The notes beneath the pieces are model-generated. The model was given only the letters and a program-made list of their open reading frames with translations. It searched no databases and was not told the origin of the DNA. Shown here piece after piece: positions 26,883 through 35,534 of a stretch of 37,513 nucleotides of DNA (its first letter is position 1; each line of letters starts with the position of its first letter). Location: assembly GCA_964635875.1 (NCBI GenBank), contig CAZWRK010000032.1, forward strand, positions 1 to 37,513, in the 5' to 3' direction. The position numbers and the translations under genes are program-made. The stretch comes from CAZWRK01 sp964635875. GTDB taxonomy: Bacteria > Pseudomonadota > Gammaproteobacteria > Burkholderiales > Aquaspirillaceae.

Positions 26883-28436
26883 TTAAATTGCGCCTATAGC
26901 TTCCCAATGAAACAAAGCATATGTGCCTACTGTTGTATTTCCTGCAGCATCTGTTTTGAAATAATTAGCTGTGAACGTACTGGACGATGCTGGTGTTGCC
27001 ATCATGCCAAATACACCACCAGACGTCGCATCAGAATCGCTTGTTGGAGCACCTACTTTTTCACCCACAGGAGAAATGATAACGCGATAGTTTATGGACG
27101 CGAAGGCTTTAGGCAGTGTGATTGTAGCTGTTACCGAACGCGTACCGTCGCCCTGAATTGAACCCCAGCCTGTTTGTCTAAAGACATTCTCATATGTCGT
27201 ACTACCACCAGCGCGCTTACCTTCACGTGCAAATACAATTACATCTCCGTTTGCTTCTGGGTCAAGCCAGAAGTCATTGTTTGCATCTGTATATATTTGC
27301 GTATTTGCTGTGCTTGCGGGATTCATCAATGTGACCGTTCCTCCGTCCATAATAACAAAATCGCCACCTGCTGGATATACATGAATGTCTCCTGTTCCTG
27401 ATGCAAGTACACCGGAAGTTCCATCGTGGTACATGTCCATGTGTTGTGTACCGCCACCTTGTGCATAGACACGAAGTATAGGGTTGTGGTCTGTGTCGAA
27501 AATATGAAAGTTTCCAGACGAAACCTGAACAGTCACGTTTGAGCCTACCAAAACTTCAACAAACTCTGTGTCTGTTGAGTCAAGTACGCGCAGTGGGTTT
27601 CCGTCATGCACTTCAACATAACCTGCTCCCGTAATGACGAGCGATTCTTCTTGTATGCCGTCGTTACCGGTCAAAAGAAACGCAAACCCACCGTCTGGGT
27701 TGGTCTGGTTGCCGTCAGTCTTTTCGAATACGAGGAAATCTGCGCTACCTCCATTGTAGCTTTGGTCATAAACCAAACGCCAACCGTCGCCACTTGTTGG
27801 TGTTCCAGTTTCCTGTGTACCGCCGTACATGAGCGTATGGAGGTCTTCGGATTGGTCGAACAGGATAGCTTCGCTTGGTCCAACGTACCCATGACCCAGG
27901 TTCAAATAAGCGAATGTTCCGTCGTTGGAAATCATCGCAGTATTGATACTTACCGTCGTGCCCGTAGGTATCGTAATGACAGCCAAACGTAGATAATTCG
28001 AAGGTGTTGCAGGAGTTCCTCCGCCTGCGGTACCTTTGACAACTAATCGGGAAGCAACGTTTTGAGCATAGTCATCTGGTGATGCGCTGGTATTTATTTT
28101 TACGCAAATAATATCAATACGCGTACTACCAGATGTGTTCGGGTCAATTGTGATATTCGTTGTGTCTGTGAATTTTACACCCCAGTATTTTGTGGTGTTC
28201 TCTGTGTTCGCAACGTATGCAGAATTTGCAACAATACACATTCCTGCGGAAACATCCACGCTCATATTTGCTCCTGCTCCGCGTTCAGTTACCTGGAGGT
28301 CTGTTTCAGATGCGATAAGGCCAGCTCTATATGCCCATACGTTAAATGGCATCATGAGCATTTCCTCACGCGCGCCCGTACCTGTAGCATAGTCACCCAT
28401 GCCGTTTTTAAACCATACAAATGATGTGTCGCTCAT
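26883..28436 (-). CDS. Tail fibre / receptor-binding protein candidate
   Basis: 517 residues, the largest protein of the distal tail region. The N-terminus 'FVWFKNGMGDYATGTGAREE' and 'MLMMPFNVWAYRAGLIASET' resembles baseplate-attached adhesins. Residues about 60-190 have the pattern 'VSAGMCIVANSAYVANTENT ... IDIICVKINT' common in siphovirus lower baseplate proteins. A repetitive beta region follows ('IHVYPAGGDFVIMDGGTVTL', 'DANNDFWLDPEANGDVIVFA'), then a C-terminal domain like the globular tips of tail fibres (FASINYRVIISPVGEKVGAP). It would bind the host surface. Family call from pattern and position. Confidence 0.65.
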   Translation of the reverse strand: MSDTSFVWFKNGMGDYATGTGAREEMLMMPFNVWAYRAGLIASETDLQVTERGAGANMSVDVSAGMCIVANSAYVANTENTTKYWGVKFTDTTNITIDPNTSGSTRIDIICVKINTSASPDDYAQNVASRLVVKGTAGGGTPATPSNYLRLAVITIPTGTTVSINTAMISNDGTFAYLNLGHGYVGPSEAILFDQSEDLHTLMYGGTQETGTPTSGDGWRLVYDQSYNGGSADFLVFEKTDGNQTNPDGGFAFLLTGNDGIQEESLVITGAGYVEVHDGNPLRVLDSTDTEFVEVLVGSNVTVQVSSGNFHIFDTDHNPILRVYAQGGGTQHMDMYHDGTSGVLASGTGDIHVYPAGGDFVIMDGGTVTLMNPASTANTQIYTDANNDFWLDPEANGDVIVFAREGKRAGGSTTYENVFRQTGWGSIQGDGTRSVTATITLPKAFASINYRVIISPVGEKVGAPTSDSDATSGGVFGMMATPASSSTFTANYFKTDAAGNTTVGTYALFHWEAIGAI

Positions 28437-28447
28437 AATATTCTATT

Positions 28448-28945
28448 TTAGCTGATTTGTTCGATGTAGCCAATTATTGCGATGTCTCCAGTCGCTGTGC
28501 TTGCTCCAGTTGAGTCGCGTTTGTACTCGATTTTCATATTCGAGTCTACTGAAACAATGCCTTGTGCGTAGTTTGTCATGCTGTTTATATGCCCACCACG
28601 AACGACCAGTTGGCCTGGATCATCAGTGGACCCATTTAGACGAGCTTGCAAATAACATGTCGTTGCCGCACTACCCGTGTCTCTAAACGACATGAGGAGT
28701 ATAACTGCTATCGTGTCCGATGATATGCTTGTAGGCGTCACTCCGTCGGATTGCAATGTGCAATCTATGTCTGTCCACGTTAGCTGATCACTTGCTGTTG
28801 AAAATGCCAGTATATATTCCTTGTTTGCAAGCATCACTACCCTATGCCTACCTCTGTAAAAGTTCTTGTAGTGGTTGTCTTGCTGCTTCTCTCGCGCGCG
28901 CATCTTCCCAAGCAGTCCGCTATTTTTTACTCTGTTTTTACTCAT
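28448..28945 (-). CDS. Distal tail structural protein, unknown
   Basis: 165 residues, ATGA-coupled to the tail protein above. A short basic N-terminus (MSKNRVKNSGLLGKMRAREK) is followed by a beta-rich domain: 'KEYILAFSTASDQLTWTDID', 'TIAVILLMSFRDTGSAATTC', 'ARLNGSTDDPGQLVVRGGHI' and 'GDIAIIGYIEQIS'. It looks like a small jelly-roll of the virion. Position between the Tal-like protein and the fibre suggests a linker or accessory adhesin. Confidence 0.5.
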   Translation of the reverse strand: MSKNRVKNSGLLGKMRAREKQQDNHYKNFYRGRHRVVMLANKEYILAFSTASDQLTWTDIDCTLQSDGVTPTSISSDTIAVILLMSFRDTGSAATTCYLQARLNGSTDDPGQLVVRGGHINSMTNYAQGIVSVDSNMKIEYKRDSTGASTATGDIAIIGYIEQIS

Positions 28946-30090
28946 ATGACTGCAAGTGTCAGTTGTAATGTTTCCACTCCATTCTTGTTCACATTCACGG
29001 TCATTTTATAGAGTCGATACTGTGCGCTGAAGTCACGGAAATCATACACCTTGACTCGAACTGTGAAAATATCACCGACGTCAAATGTTCCGAATCGCGG
29101 CTGTTGTAGTGGCAGCATTTCCAGTGTTATTTCTTTTGGTATTTGTATGCGTGTATTTACTTCCTCTGCGGCCTTATCATCGAGTGTGCTTTGTTCGGAC
29201 ACATTGGTCTCTGATATTTTGTCCTCGTATAAACCTACCGCTTTTTGTTGTGTTTCGTTTTCTGCTTCCGAATAGTATTGTGACGATTGCTCAATTTGCG
29301 CACCAAGTGCCAGAATATAGTTTGCGTATGTTCCGCCGCTCTCACTAACCTTGATCGATTTTATGTTGTTGTCGTCTTTTTTATTGTCGTCACCAACGTA
29401 TAAAACCAAAGGAATACCGACCACAGAGCCTTTGTGGTATAGCTCTCCGTCGCCTCGATAAAACGTGTTAAATACGCCCTCGGAGTTGTTGTCAGGTGTA
29501 GGTGAAATCTCCCAATCGACGCCGTCTTCATTTTCTGCAAACGAAACCAGGCAATCCAAAACTGTGCGGCTTTGCAGGTCTTTTTTTGGCATGCGGTCCT
29601 TTGATGTCGGATGTTCTCCGCGTGTGATACCAAGGTTTCCAACATTCACAAGATCGCTTGTTTGTTGATTTTGTGTATCGTCTATCAACTCCCACATGAT
29701 ATCGCTTGCGTCGGTGTTTGTTTCCACTGAATATATCCTACTAACGAGACGGTATTGCAACTGACTTGCGAGATCTCTGAACAACAACGTCACCGTCCCT
29801 ACCGCGCTATCGACGTTCCAGTCCAAGTCAAAAAGTTTTCCATACCAAACGAGGCGCTCGGTACTTCCATCGTCTGGGTCATCCCAACGATAAATACGCA
29901 CGCTCACATAAAGTGGCGATGTGGTCAGGTCGACGAGCTTGGCGTCTTTCAAAGAGGAAGTAATGCTTGCTGTTGAACCGTCGTTGAGGCTATATCCGAA
30001 ACTGAAATTGAGAGCTTTTTCAAGCTCTACTTCTTTCCCTGACGCGTCTGTAAGCGCGAGTCTATAGTAAGGTCGTTTCTGCAGCGCCAT
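28942..30090 (-). CDS. Tail tip protein (Gp37-like/Tal-type)
   Basis: 382 residues from the ATG at 30090 (MALQKRPYYRLALTDASGKE); a longer frame to 30156 would overlap the distal tail gene, so 30090 is preferred. Beta-rich: 'FGYSLNDGSTASITSSLKDA', 'VRIYRWDDPDDGSTERLVWY', 'LFRDLASQLQYRLVSRIYSV', then 'PRFGTFDVGDIFTVRVKVYD' near the end. This resembles the ReqiPepy6 Gp37-like and other tail-hub proteins. Directly downstream of Dit, where the tail-tip hub gene normally lies. No peptidase motif seen. Confidence 0.6.
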   Translation of the reverse strand: MALQKRPYYRLALTDASGKEVELEKALNFSFGYSLNDGSTASITSSLKDAKLVDLTTSPLYVSVRIYRWDDPDDGSTERLVWYGKLFDLDWNVDSAVGTVTLLFRDLASQLQYRLVSRIYSVETNTDASDIMWELIDDTQNQQTSDLVNVGNLGITRGEHPTSKDRMPKKDLQSRTVLDCLVSFAENEDGVDWEISPTPDNNSEGVFNTFYRGDGELYHKGSVVGIPLVLYVGDDNKKDDNNIKSIKVSESGGTYANYILALGAQIEQSSQYYSEAENETQQKAVGLYEDKISETNVSEQSTLDDKAAEEVNTRIQIPKEITLEMLPLQQPRFGTFDVGDIFTVRVKVYDFRDFSAQYRLYKMTVNVNKNGVETLQLTLAVI

Positions 30091-30094
30091 AACA

Positions 30095-30964
30095 CTAAAG
30101 GTTACAATACGTGTTATTGAAAACAGTGCGCACTTGTGTATCGCTGCTCGTTCCACTATCTGCCGTGAACGTCAATGTGTTATTTCCTGGCTGTATGTAA
30201 ATCCAAGCTGTACCATCTTCTTTTTCTGCGAGGATGTTTTCTGACCCATTTTTTACAATTGTATGCGCTCTGGTGTCTATTGTGATTGTATCGCCTGTTG
30301 ATAGGGACTCGTTTATCGTCAATACGTGCCCCGTGGTGCTGTTTGTGATGGTAAAGTTGGTACCTGGGCCGCTGATAGTGAAAATGGGATATGCGTTGGC
30401 GTTTCCTGCGTTAGTGACTGTCAAAGGGTCTGTTCCTGCCGATACTGTCGTTGAAGGAGATAGTGGTGATGCCACAGGCGCTGGAATGACTACACCGTAT
30501 CCACCTGAATCTGTAATCTGTTGCGTTGCATCTGTTTCGCTTCCCTCGAACCAACCAAATGTCGATCGAAAAGCCAGCTTGTACGTGTTCCAAATGATAC
30601 CGGGCTCCCCGGCTTTAAAATCAACATCAGGTTCTCCAATAGGGCGAACCTCTCGCAGTGTGCGTACTTCACCTGTAACGAGTGTAAACGTCATTGTGAG
30701 GCCTTCCAGTGGCTGATTTTGCATGTTTAATGCACCGATCATGGCATCGCGTATGATCTGGTAATCAGCTGCCGTGTCATCAAATAGCGTGCCAGCCCAA
30801 CCAAAAGTGCGCCCGCCGTATCTGTAGGACGTTGGGAGCGCTGTATCTTGCTCTGCCATCACTTCTTCCTCGGAGCGAATATCTGGCATGGTAATGCCGG
30901 TCAATTCTTCGATGGTTGCTGTGGTATTATCGAATGTAAATCCGTTGTATTCAATAGAAATCAT
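30095..30964 (-). CDS. Distal tail protein (Dit-like)
   Basis: 289 residues. The N-terminal domain has 'MISIEYNGFTFDNTTATIEE', 'TSYRYGGRTFGWAGTLFDDT', 'LEGLTMTFTLVTGEVRTLRE' and 'WNTYKLAFRSTFGWFEG', the pattern of siphovirus Dit proteins, in which a beta-sandwich ring caps the tail tube. The C-terminal galectin-like domain has 'SGPGTNFTITNSTTGHVLTI' and 'DTITIDTRAHTIVKNGSENI'. It links the tail tube to the tip. Just after the tape measure gene, the canonical order. Confidence 0.8.
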   Translation of the reverse strand: MISIEYNGFTFDNTTATIEELTGITMPDIRSEEEVMAEQDTALPTSYRYGGRTFGWAGTLFDDTAADYQIIRDAMIGALNMQNQPLEGLTMTFTLVTGEVRTLREVRPIGEPDVDFKAGEPGIIWNTYKLAFRSTFGWFEGSETDATQQITDSGGYGVVIPAPVASPLSPSTTVSAGTDPLTVTNAGNANAYPIFTISGPGTNFTITNSTTGHVLTINESLSTGDTITIDTRAHTIVKNGSENILAEKEDGTAWIYIQPGNNTLTFTADSGTSSDTQVRTVFNNTYCNL

Positions 30965-30966
30965 AG

Positions 30967-32358
30967 CTATGCGAGCTTATACATGGTATTTAGTTGTGAC
31001 AAAATCTCTTCGGCACTTTGTCCTGCTCCATAGATGTTCACAGTCATGTCTTTTTTGACGCTGTTGTCGTTCATCACGCTGCCCATCTGGTTCAATGGCA
31101 CCACCGCTTCAGGACCAGCTTCGCCAATCATGGCAAGAGTTGGGCTTGTCACGATGCCGCCTTTCGCGAGGAATGGGATGTCTGGAATGTTTGGAATGTT
31201 CACGCCTGGGATTGCTTGTAGTTTGTCGCCCATGCCGTTGAATGTATGTATAAAATCATTCACGCGCGCGATGACGAAGTTGATGCTGCCGGTGATGGCG
31301 CTGTTCACTGCTGAAAATGCGCCGGTGATAATGCTTGCGATGCTTCCGAAAATCTCCCCAGCCTTTTCTTTGATTGTGTCCCAGTGGGTGTACAACAAAA
31401 CTCCGACGGCAATGAGTCCGGCAATCGCGGCCACGATAATTCCGACAGGACCAGTGGCTATGGTCATCGCTACACCAATGCCGGCCAAAATGGCAGGCAA
31501 TGCTGACAGTGCAATGAGTAGAGGACCGAGAATGACGAGCAGCGCTCCGATGCCGAGCACAAACAGTGCGAGAATCTGTGTCAGTTTTGGGTTCTGCTTC
31601 ATCCAGTCGGTCACCTTGTTGATGATTGGCTGCAACTTCTGTGCGAGGTCGGTGAAAACTGGCGCAAGGAATGAGGCCACTTGCAGCCAGAGGCCGTTTA
31701 CAGTGGTCGTCAGGTAGCCCATGGCGTCGTTTAAGTCAGCCGCTTTGCCTGCAACCTCATCGCTCATGAGCACGCCCATGGATGCGGCCTGTGTTTTCCA
31801 TTGCTCCATGCTGAAATTTCCGTCCTCGAACATTGGAATAAGCTCTGCACCGGCTTTACCGAATGCTTCGACGGCCAGTTGTGTCTTTGTCGCTGGGTTT
31901 TCTACGGCACCGATAGCTTGCGCGAATGCCTCAAATTGCTGCTCTGGTGTCATGGCGATAATCTGGTCTACAGATACGCCGATGCCGTCCAAAGCGCCAG
32001 CCATGGTGTCCGAAATGGAGGAGGCTGACGTCATGGTGAGCTCCATTTTCTTAATGCCTGCTTCCACGGTCTCGATGCTGGTGCCCGATGCGTCTGCGGC
32101 AACGCGAAGAGCGGACACGGCCTCTGCACCGAGCCCTGTTCTGGTCGCCATTTTCTCGATGGCGTCACCCACCTCGGAGAAATCTGACACCGCTTTTACA
32201 CTAACACCTGTAATAACGCCGCCGATTGCAGTAAAAGCCGTGCCTACTTTCAAGGCTTTGTCACTAAAGTCCTTCATCTTTTCGGATGTGGCTTTGAGTT
32301 TCCCCGTGATGTTGTCCACCATGGAGACTACGACTTTTAGTTCGGTTGATTCGGCCAT
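30967..32358 (-). CDS. Tape measure protein
   Basis: 463 residues, short for a tape measure, which predicts a short tail. It has an N-terminal helical stretch 'DNITGKLKATSEKMKDFSDK', alpha-helical Ala/Gly-rich repeats, and hydrophobic segments 'LTQILALFVLGIGALLVILG' to 'VGIIVAAIAGLIAVGVLLYT' (about residues 260-340). The C-terminal 'GGIVTSPTLAMIGEAGPEAV' with 'VVPLNQMGSV' is the tape measure signature. It sets tail length and passes with DNA into the host. It directly follows the frameshifted chaperone. Confidence 0.9.
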   Translation of the reverse strand: MAESTELKVVVSMVDNITGKLKATSEKMKDFSDKALKVGTAFTAIGGVITGVSVKAVSDFSEVGDAIEKMATRTGLGAEAVSALRVAADASGTSIETVEAGIKKMELTMTSASSISDTMAGALDGIGVSVDQIIAMTPEQQFEAFAQAIGAVENPATKTQLAVEAFGKAGAELIPMFEDGNFSMEQWKTQAASMGVLMSDEVAGKAADLNDAMGYLTTTVNGLWLQVASFLAPVFTDLAQKLQPIINKVTDWMKQNPKLTQILALFVLGIGALLVILGPLLIALSALPAILAGIGVAMTIATGPVGIIVAAIAGLIAVGVLLYTHWDTIKEKAGEIFGSIASIITGAFSAVNSAITGSINFVIARVNDFIHTFNGMGDKLQAIPGVNIPNIPDIPFLAKGGIVTSPTLAMIGEAGPEAVVPLNQMGSVMNDNSVKKDMTVNIYGAGQSAEEILSQLNTMYKLA

Positions 32359-32359
32359 A

Positions 32360-32578
32360 TTATCTGCGTGCCTTGCCTTTCGCGCGGCTATTTAGTTTGT
32401 CTGCTTCTTTTTTCTCATGTCTAGTCTTCTCGGAGTGGAACAGCCAGAGCATATACATGCGCTGAACGTCGTATTGCTTCCAATCAAGGCCAAACTTCTC
32501 GCTCATGACGTAGTCCATGATGATGGGGTCACCTCTACCCTCGCCAAGAGCTGCTTGTTTTATCGAGGTGATTCGCCT
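32360..32578 (-). CDS. Tail assembly chaperone GT extension (-1 frameshift product)
   Basis: The -1 frame after the slippery site C CCA AAA (32578-32584) is open for 72 codons and stops one base before the tape measure ATG. It reads 'DPIIMDYVMSEKFGLDWKQY' and 'MYMLWLFHSEKTRHEKKEAD', a pattern like the T domain that binds the tape measure. With the G part (residues 1-127) it would give a protein of 199 residues. It has no start of its own upstream. Compare lambda G/GT. Confidence 0.75.
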   Translation of the reverse strand, partial: RRITSIKQAALGEGRGDPIIMDYVMSEKFGLDWKQYDVQRMYMLWLFHSEKTRHEKKEADKLNSRAKGKARR

Positions 32579-32958
32579 TTTGGGATTGAATTCATCCCGA
32601 TGCGTTTGTCAATTTCGTTAACGATGAGCATGAGGGTTTTCATTTCGAGACGACGCACGTTGTTCGGGGTTATCTCTGCAATCATTCCCTGCTCGTCGAC
32701 GAGGTTCCATGTACGAATGGCGCGCGCGACGAACAATTCGGTGCGCGTCTTGTCATCGGCCTGCATTGATTCTGCAAATTGCTCTGTGAATTGGTAGGAG
32801 AATTTCTCCGGCAATTTCACCCAGTTTTCTTTTGCTTCGTCGAGGTAAACGGTCACTTCTTCCGTGTCGTCTACGAAAATTGACTTGCGTTTAGGCGTTT
32901 CTTGCAGAGTCTGATCGACTGCTGCTGGTGTTGTTTGGCTCTCTGGTGTGGAATCCAT
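32560..32958 (-). CDS. Tail assembly chaperone (G-type)
   Basis: 132 residues ending at 32560. 'DTEEVTVYLDEAKENWVKLP' and 'KFSYQFTEQFAESMQADDKT' followed by 'RTWNLVDEQGMIAEITPNNV' fit the G-like chaperones, which carry short beta and helical segments and lie between tail tube and tape measure genes. It helps the tape measure protein assemble with the tail tube. A slippery CCCAAAA in the last codons (32578-32584) permits a -1 shift into the GT frame. Confidence 0.75.
   Translation of the reverse strand: MDSTPESQTTPAAVDQTLQETPKRKSIFVDDTEEVTVYLDEAKENWVKLPEKFSYQFTEQFAESMQADDKTRTELFVARAIRTWNLVDEQGMIAEITPNNVRRLEMKTLMLIVNEIDKRIGMNSIPKGESPR
32578..32584 (-). promoter_or_regulatory. -1 ribosomal frameshift site (C CCA AAA)
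   Basis: CCCAAAA on the minus strand, in the correct X XXY YYZ phase of the G frame (codons CCA AAA, Lys127). Slippage gives AGG and then the GT extension open to 32360. Position, phase and open extension fit the programmed frameshift of siphovirus tail chaperones. Confidence 0.75.
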
Positions 32959-32985
32959 AATAGGGGCGCTATGTTATTTGGTTAT

Positions 32986-34410
32986 TTATGATGCGTAGGT
33001 GCTGACGGTGTTGACCAATAGGAACTTCACAGTCCATCCGTCCGATGTGGAATTGAAGCATTGCATGTTCATGTCCTGGTTGAGTAGATCGTCTTCCGAA
33101 ATATTCGGATTAAATGACGTCAGACGAGCGTCTGCAATGCGCATATCGAGCATGTAGTTGAACGTGGTTGCTCCTGAAATGGTTTGACCTGTCGTAACGA
33201 TTTGAACTCCCATCTGTGTGCTCTGGCGCAACTTGTCGAGGAACGTCATATCGGTGTATGTGCGCTTGAGCATGGCTGTCGCGTCGAATCCTGCGGTGAA
33301 TACCACAGCAGGAAACCGGTTTATTACGTTAGTGCCGTTTGCTGCATGGCGTGGTTCGAGGTTATTTATCACGTCGAGCTCGAAATCTTCGAAGTTGTCA
33401 GCTGATGCCGCGATTGCTGCGGTGATTGAGGTGCTTTGACGTGCCACTGCGCCACCTGCCCAGATAAACTCTTTGCCGATGGAGTAGGTGTCGGTCTGCG
33501 GTGCCAAACAAATGAGGTCACCCACTGCTACGGAGGTTTGCAGGTTGGTGATAGTAATGCTCGTCTCGCTTGCTACGGTGCCTACGGTGTGCGTCTTCAC
33601 GCCGGATGCGCTGAAATCTTGGAAACCGGAGCCTGGGCGATACAGTTTGATACTATCGCTTGCTGCAAGGCCTGTGGTTTGGTCTACGGTAATGGTCTTT
33701 GAGCCTGCACCTGATGCGGTGACTGCGGTAACACGACCGAACTTGAACTCATTGCGTGCAGTGATTGTGATTGCTGCAGTAATTACGTTGTCTGTTTGGT
33801 TGAATTTGATGCCATGGAAACGCACGCCGGTATAGCGATATGCTTCGTTGTCAAACCCAAACTCAAGGGTATAGGTATCTGCGAGGGTAACCTGTGGGAG
33901 GATGAACTCTGTACCGTATACAGTCGATGCAGCTTTCGTCAATGTGGCTGTTTTACCTGATGTGCCACCTGTAATGGTCTCGCCTGCTGTGAATGTGCCG
34001 GTAAATGCTCCGGTCAAGAGGTAGTCGTCTTCGCTACTCACAGCGCTTACGACGGCCGTGGCACCGCTTGACCCACCTGTAATGGTCTCGCCTACCGTAA
34101 AGGACCCAGATGCGCTTGTAATGGGCAAATAGCGGCCTGTGGTGGAGGCTCCTGTGAGACCTCGGAGGAAATGACCAAAAACAAGAGGTTCAACCTGAAT
34201 AGTAATTGTGCCTGTAGGAGCAGGTACGGCATGGTCTACAGCGCGAAAGTTCACATCGCGGCTACCCACAATGGACTTGCTGTATGTACCTCCCCATTCT
34301 GTGACAATGTCTTCTGACAACATCGGTACGAAAACAGTCGGTGTGACTGCGACGTTCTCCGTTGTCTCTTTTTTAATCGCCATGTAGGCGGTGCGTGCGT
34401 AGGAACCCAT
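32986..34410 (-). CDS. Tail tube protein with inserted repeat modules
   Basis: 474 residues, longer than the typical 200-300 for a major tail tube. N-terminal 'GSYARTAYMAIKKETTENVA' and 'FVPMLSEDIVTEWGGTYSKS', then 'VNFRAVDHAVPAPTGTITIQ', and 'EFGFDNEAYRYTGVRFHGIK' resemble siphovirus tail tube proteins. Two tandem modules, 'FTVGETITGGSSGATAVV' and 'FTAGETITGGTSGKTATL' (about residues 100-160), form a surface insertion. The C-terminus has 'NYMLDMRIADARLTSFNPNI'. It forms the tail tube and is upstream of the chaperone and tape measure genes. Confidence 0.75.
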   Translation of the reverse strand: MGSYARTAYMAIKKETTENVAVTPTVFVPMLSEDIVTEWGGTYSKSIVGSRDVNFRAVDHAVPAPTGTITIQVEPLVFGHFLRGLTGASTTGRYLPITSASGSFTVGETITGGSSGATAVVSAVSSEDDYLLTGAFTGTFTAGETITGGTSGKTATLTKAASTVYGTEFILPQVTLADTYTLEFGFDNEAYRYTGVRFHGIKFNQTDNVITAAITITARNEFKFGRVTAVTASGAGSKTITVDQTTGLAASDSIKLYRPGSGFQDFSASGVKTHTVGTVASETSITITNLQTSVAVGDLICLAPQTDTYSIGKEFIWAGGAVARQSTSITAAIAASADNFEDFELDVINNLEPRHAANGTNVINRFPAVVFTAGFDATAMLKRTYTDMTFLDKLRQSTQMGVQIVTTGQTISGATTFNYMLDMRIADARLTSFNPNISEDDLLNQDMNMQCFNSTSDGWTVKFLLVNTVSTYAS

Positions 34411-34413
34411 ATA

Positions 34414-34584
34414 TTATTTTTTAGCGGTTGTTTTATCCTTGGTCTGTTTGCGTTCCTCGACAACTTCTGCGAGCTGTCTTGCTACTAACGTCTCTCCGAA
34501 CGCTTCAGTGACGTCATACTCTTTCCCTGCTTCCATGCCTTTGCGGCCTGGGCTGAAAAAGTCAGCGATTGCTTTGATTCTCAT
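34414..34584 (-). CDS. 56-residue tail-region protein
   Basis: ATG at 34584, stop at 34414 three bases before the tail tube start. 'MRIKAIADFFSPGRKGMEAG' then 'KEYDVTEAFGETLVARQLAE' and a Lys/Thr-rich tail. The 'G.EYDV.EA.GE.LVARQLA' pattern is found in small phage proteins next to connector genes and is similar to the end of the protein at 4737-5006. Role unknown. Confidence 0.6.
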   Translation of the reverse strand: MRIKAIADFFSPGRKGMEAGKEYDVTEAFGETLVARQLAEVVEERKQTKDKTTAKK

Positions 34585-34595
34585 ATGGCATGTTG

Positions 34596-35069
34596 TTATT
34601 GGCGGAGGACTAAATCAGTTGTTACTGTAAAGTCCATCTCTGCCGTGTAATAAAAGAATTTGCCGCGCTCTAGTTTCGAATATGAAATCGTGAAGTCGTT
34701 GTTGAACAGGTAGTTTTCACCTCGAATGTTGCGTCTCAACACACCAAGTACAGAGGTGCTCTTGGCTACCCCTGTTGCGTCGCGCCCTTCCATGAGTTCG
34801 CGAATGGCTTGTTGTGCTTTGAGTATAGCACCTGTGCCAGATTCGTCGAAATATTCGACAGCGTCGAGAACGATGCGCAGCGTGAAACTATAGTCCGCTT
34901 GGTCTTTTGCAGTACCCTTTGCATATTGGTGCGTGCTGTTTCCTTTCAGCATAATTGCAGGCAACAAATGACGCGGAGGGAGCTCCACTTCTCCGTCGTA
35001 GTATTGTTTGAATGTTGTTGTGAGATTTGTTTCGAGTAGGTCGAGAATCTCTGTTGCTACAAGGTTCAT
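34596..35069 (-). CDS. Tail terminator-like protein
   Basis: 157 residues. 'NLVATEILDLLETNLTTTFK', 'PPRHLLPAIMLKGNSTHQYA', 'QADYSFTLRIVLDAVEYFDE' and 'TISYSKLERGKFFYYTAEMD' follow the minor-tail/terminator pattern (Gly/Pro-rich loop, then a beta-sheet with an acidic strand). It would cap the tail tube and meet the head connector. Overlaps the upstream gene by four bases (ATGA). Confidence 0.65.
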   Translation of the reverse strand: MNLVATEILDLLETNLTTTFKQYYDGEVELPPRHLLPAIMLKGNSTHQYAKGTAKDQADYSFTLRIVLDAVEYFDESGTGAILKAQQAIRELMEGRDATGVAKSTSVLGVLRRNIRGENYLFNNDFTISYSKLERGKFFYYTAEMDFTVTTDLVLRQ

Positions 35070-35527
35070 TTGATTGATTTATCAATATGTTTAATGAGGT
35101 GTCTGGCGACGATATTAATTACAGAGCTGTTCACAAAAAGCATTTTTCGTTGTCCTGGTTGGTGATATTTGAAATATTCAACATCATTGCTTATGGTCAG
35201 CATAGTGGACGTGACTTTTTTCTTGAATCCGCGCATCAAGTCGCCTGTCCAAATGAGGATTTTGTCAACCATTATTGGCATGCGTGCGTAATGGCCTTGT
35301 CGTTTCTCGCGCGCGCGTAGCGTACTTGGTGCGAGCTCTTTCCATTTTTGACCATCTCCTGTTTGTTGCTTAGCAAATGGAGAGAATGGACCTTCACCGT
35401 AACGCTCTACGAGCTCATCTCCTGCGCTGGTTAATGGCACAGTAAAATCATTTACACCCTTTTCGAGAGATGTAAACTTTTTACGCACTGCGGTATCATC
35501 CATTGAAAATGAAAAGGTGTCGGCCAT
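35066..35527 (-). CDS. Mu gpG-like tail completion protein (virion morphogenesis family)
   Basis: 153 residues. The sequence 'SPFAKQQTGDGQKWKELAPS' followed by 'TLRAREKRQGH' and 'PIMVDKILIWTGDLMRGFKK' has the 'GxxWxxLAPSTLxxR...PILxxTGxL' signature of the Mu gpG/P2 gpS-like completion family. C-terminal 'YHQPGQRKMLFVNSSVINIV' is also typical. It functions in joining or completing the tail. ATG at 35527. Confidence 0.8.
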   Translation of the reverse strand: MADTFSFSMDDTAVRKKFTSLEKGVNDFTVPLTSAGDELVERYGEGPFSPFAKQQTGDGQKWKELAPSTLRAREKRQGHYARMPIMVDKILIWTGDLMRGFKKKVTSTMLTISNDVEYFKYHQPGQRKMLFVNSSVINIVARHLIKHIDKSIK

Positions 35528-35534
35528 ATGTGTA

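Noticed and set aside
31034..32395. Two long plus-strand frames (227 and 224 codons)
   Set aside because: Antisense to the tape measure gene, whose repeated Ala/Gly codons keep the opposite strand open. No start context and no domain.
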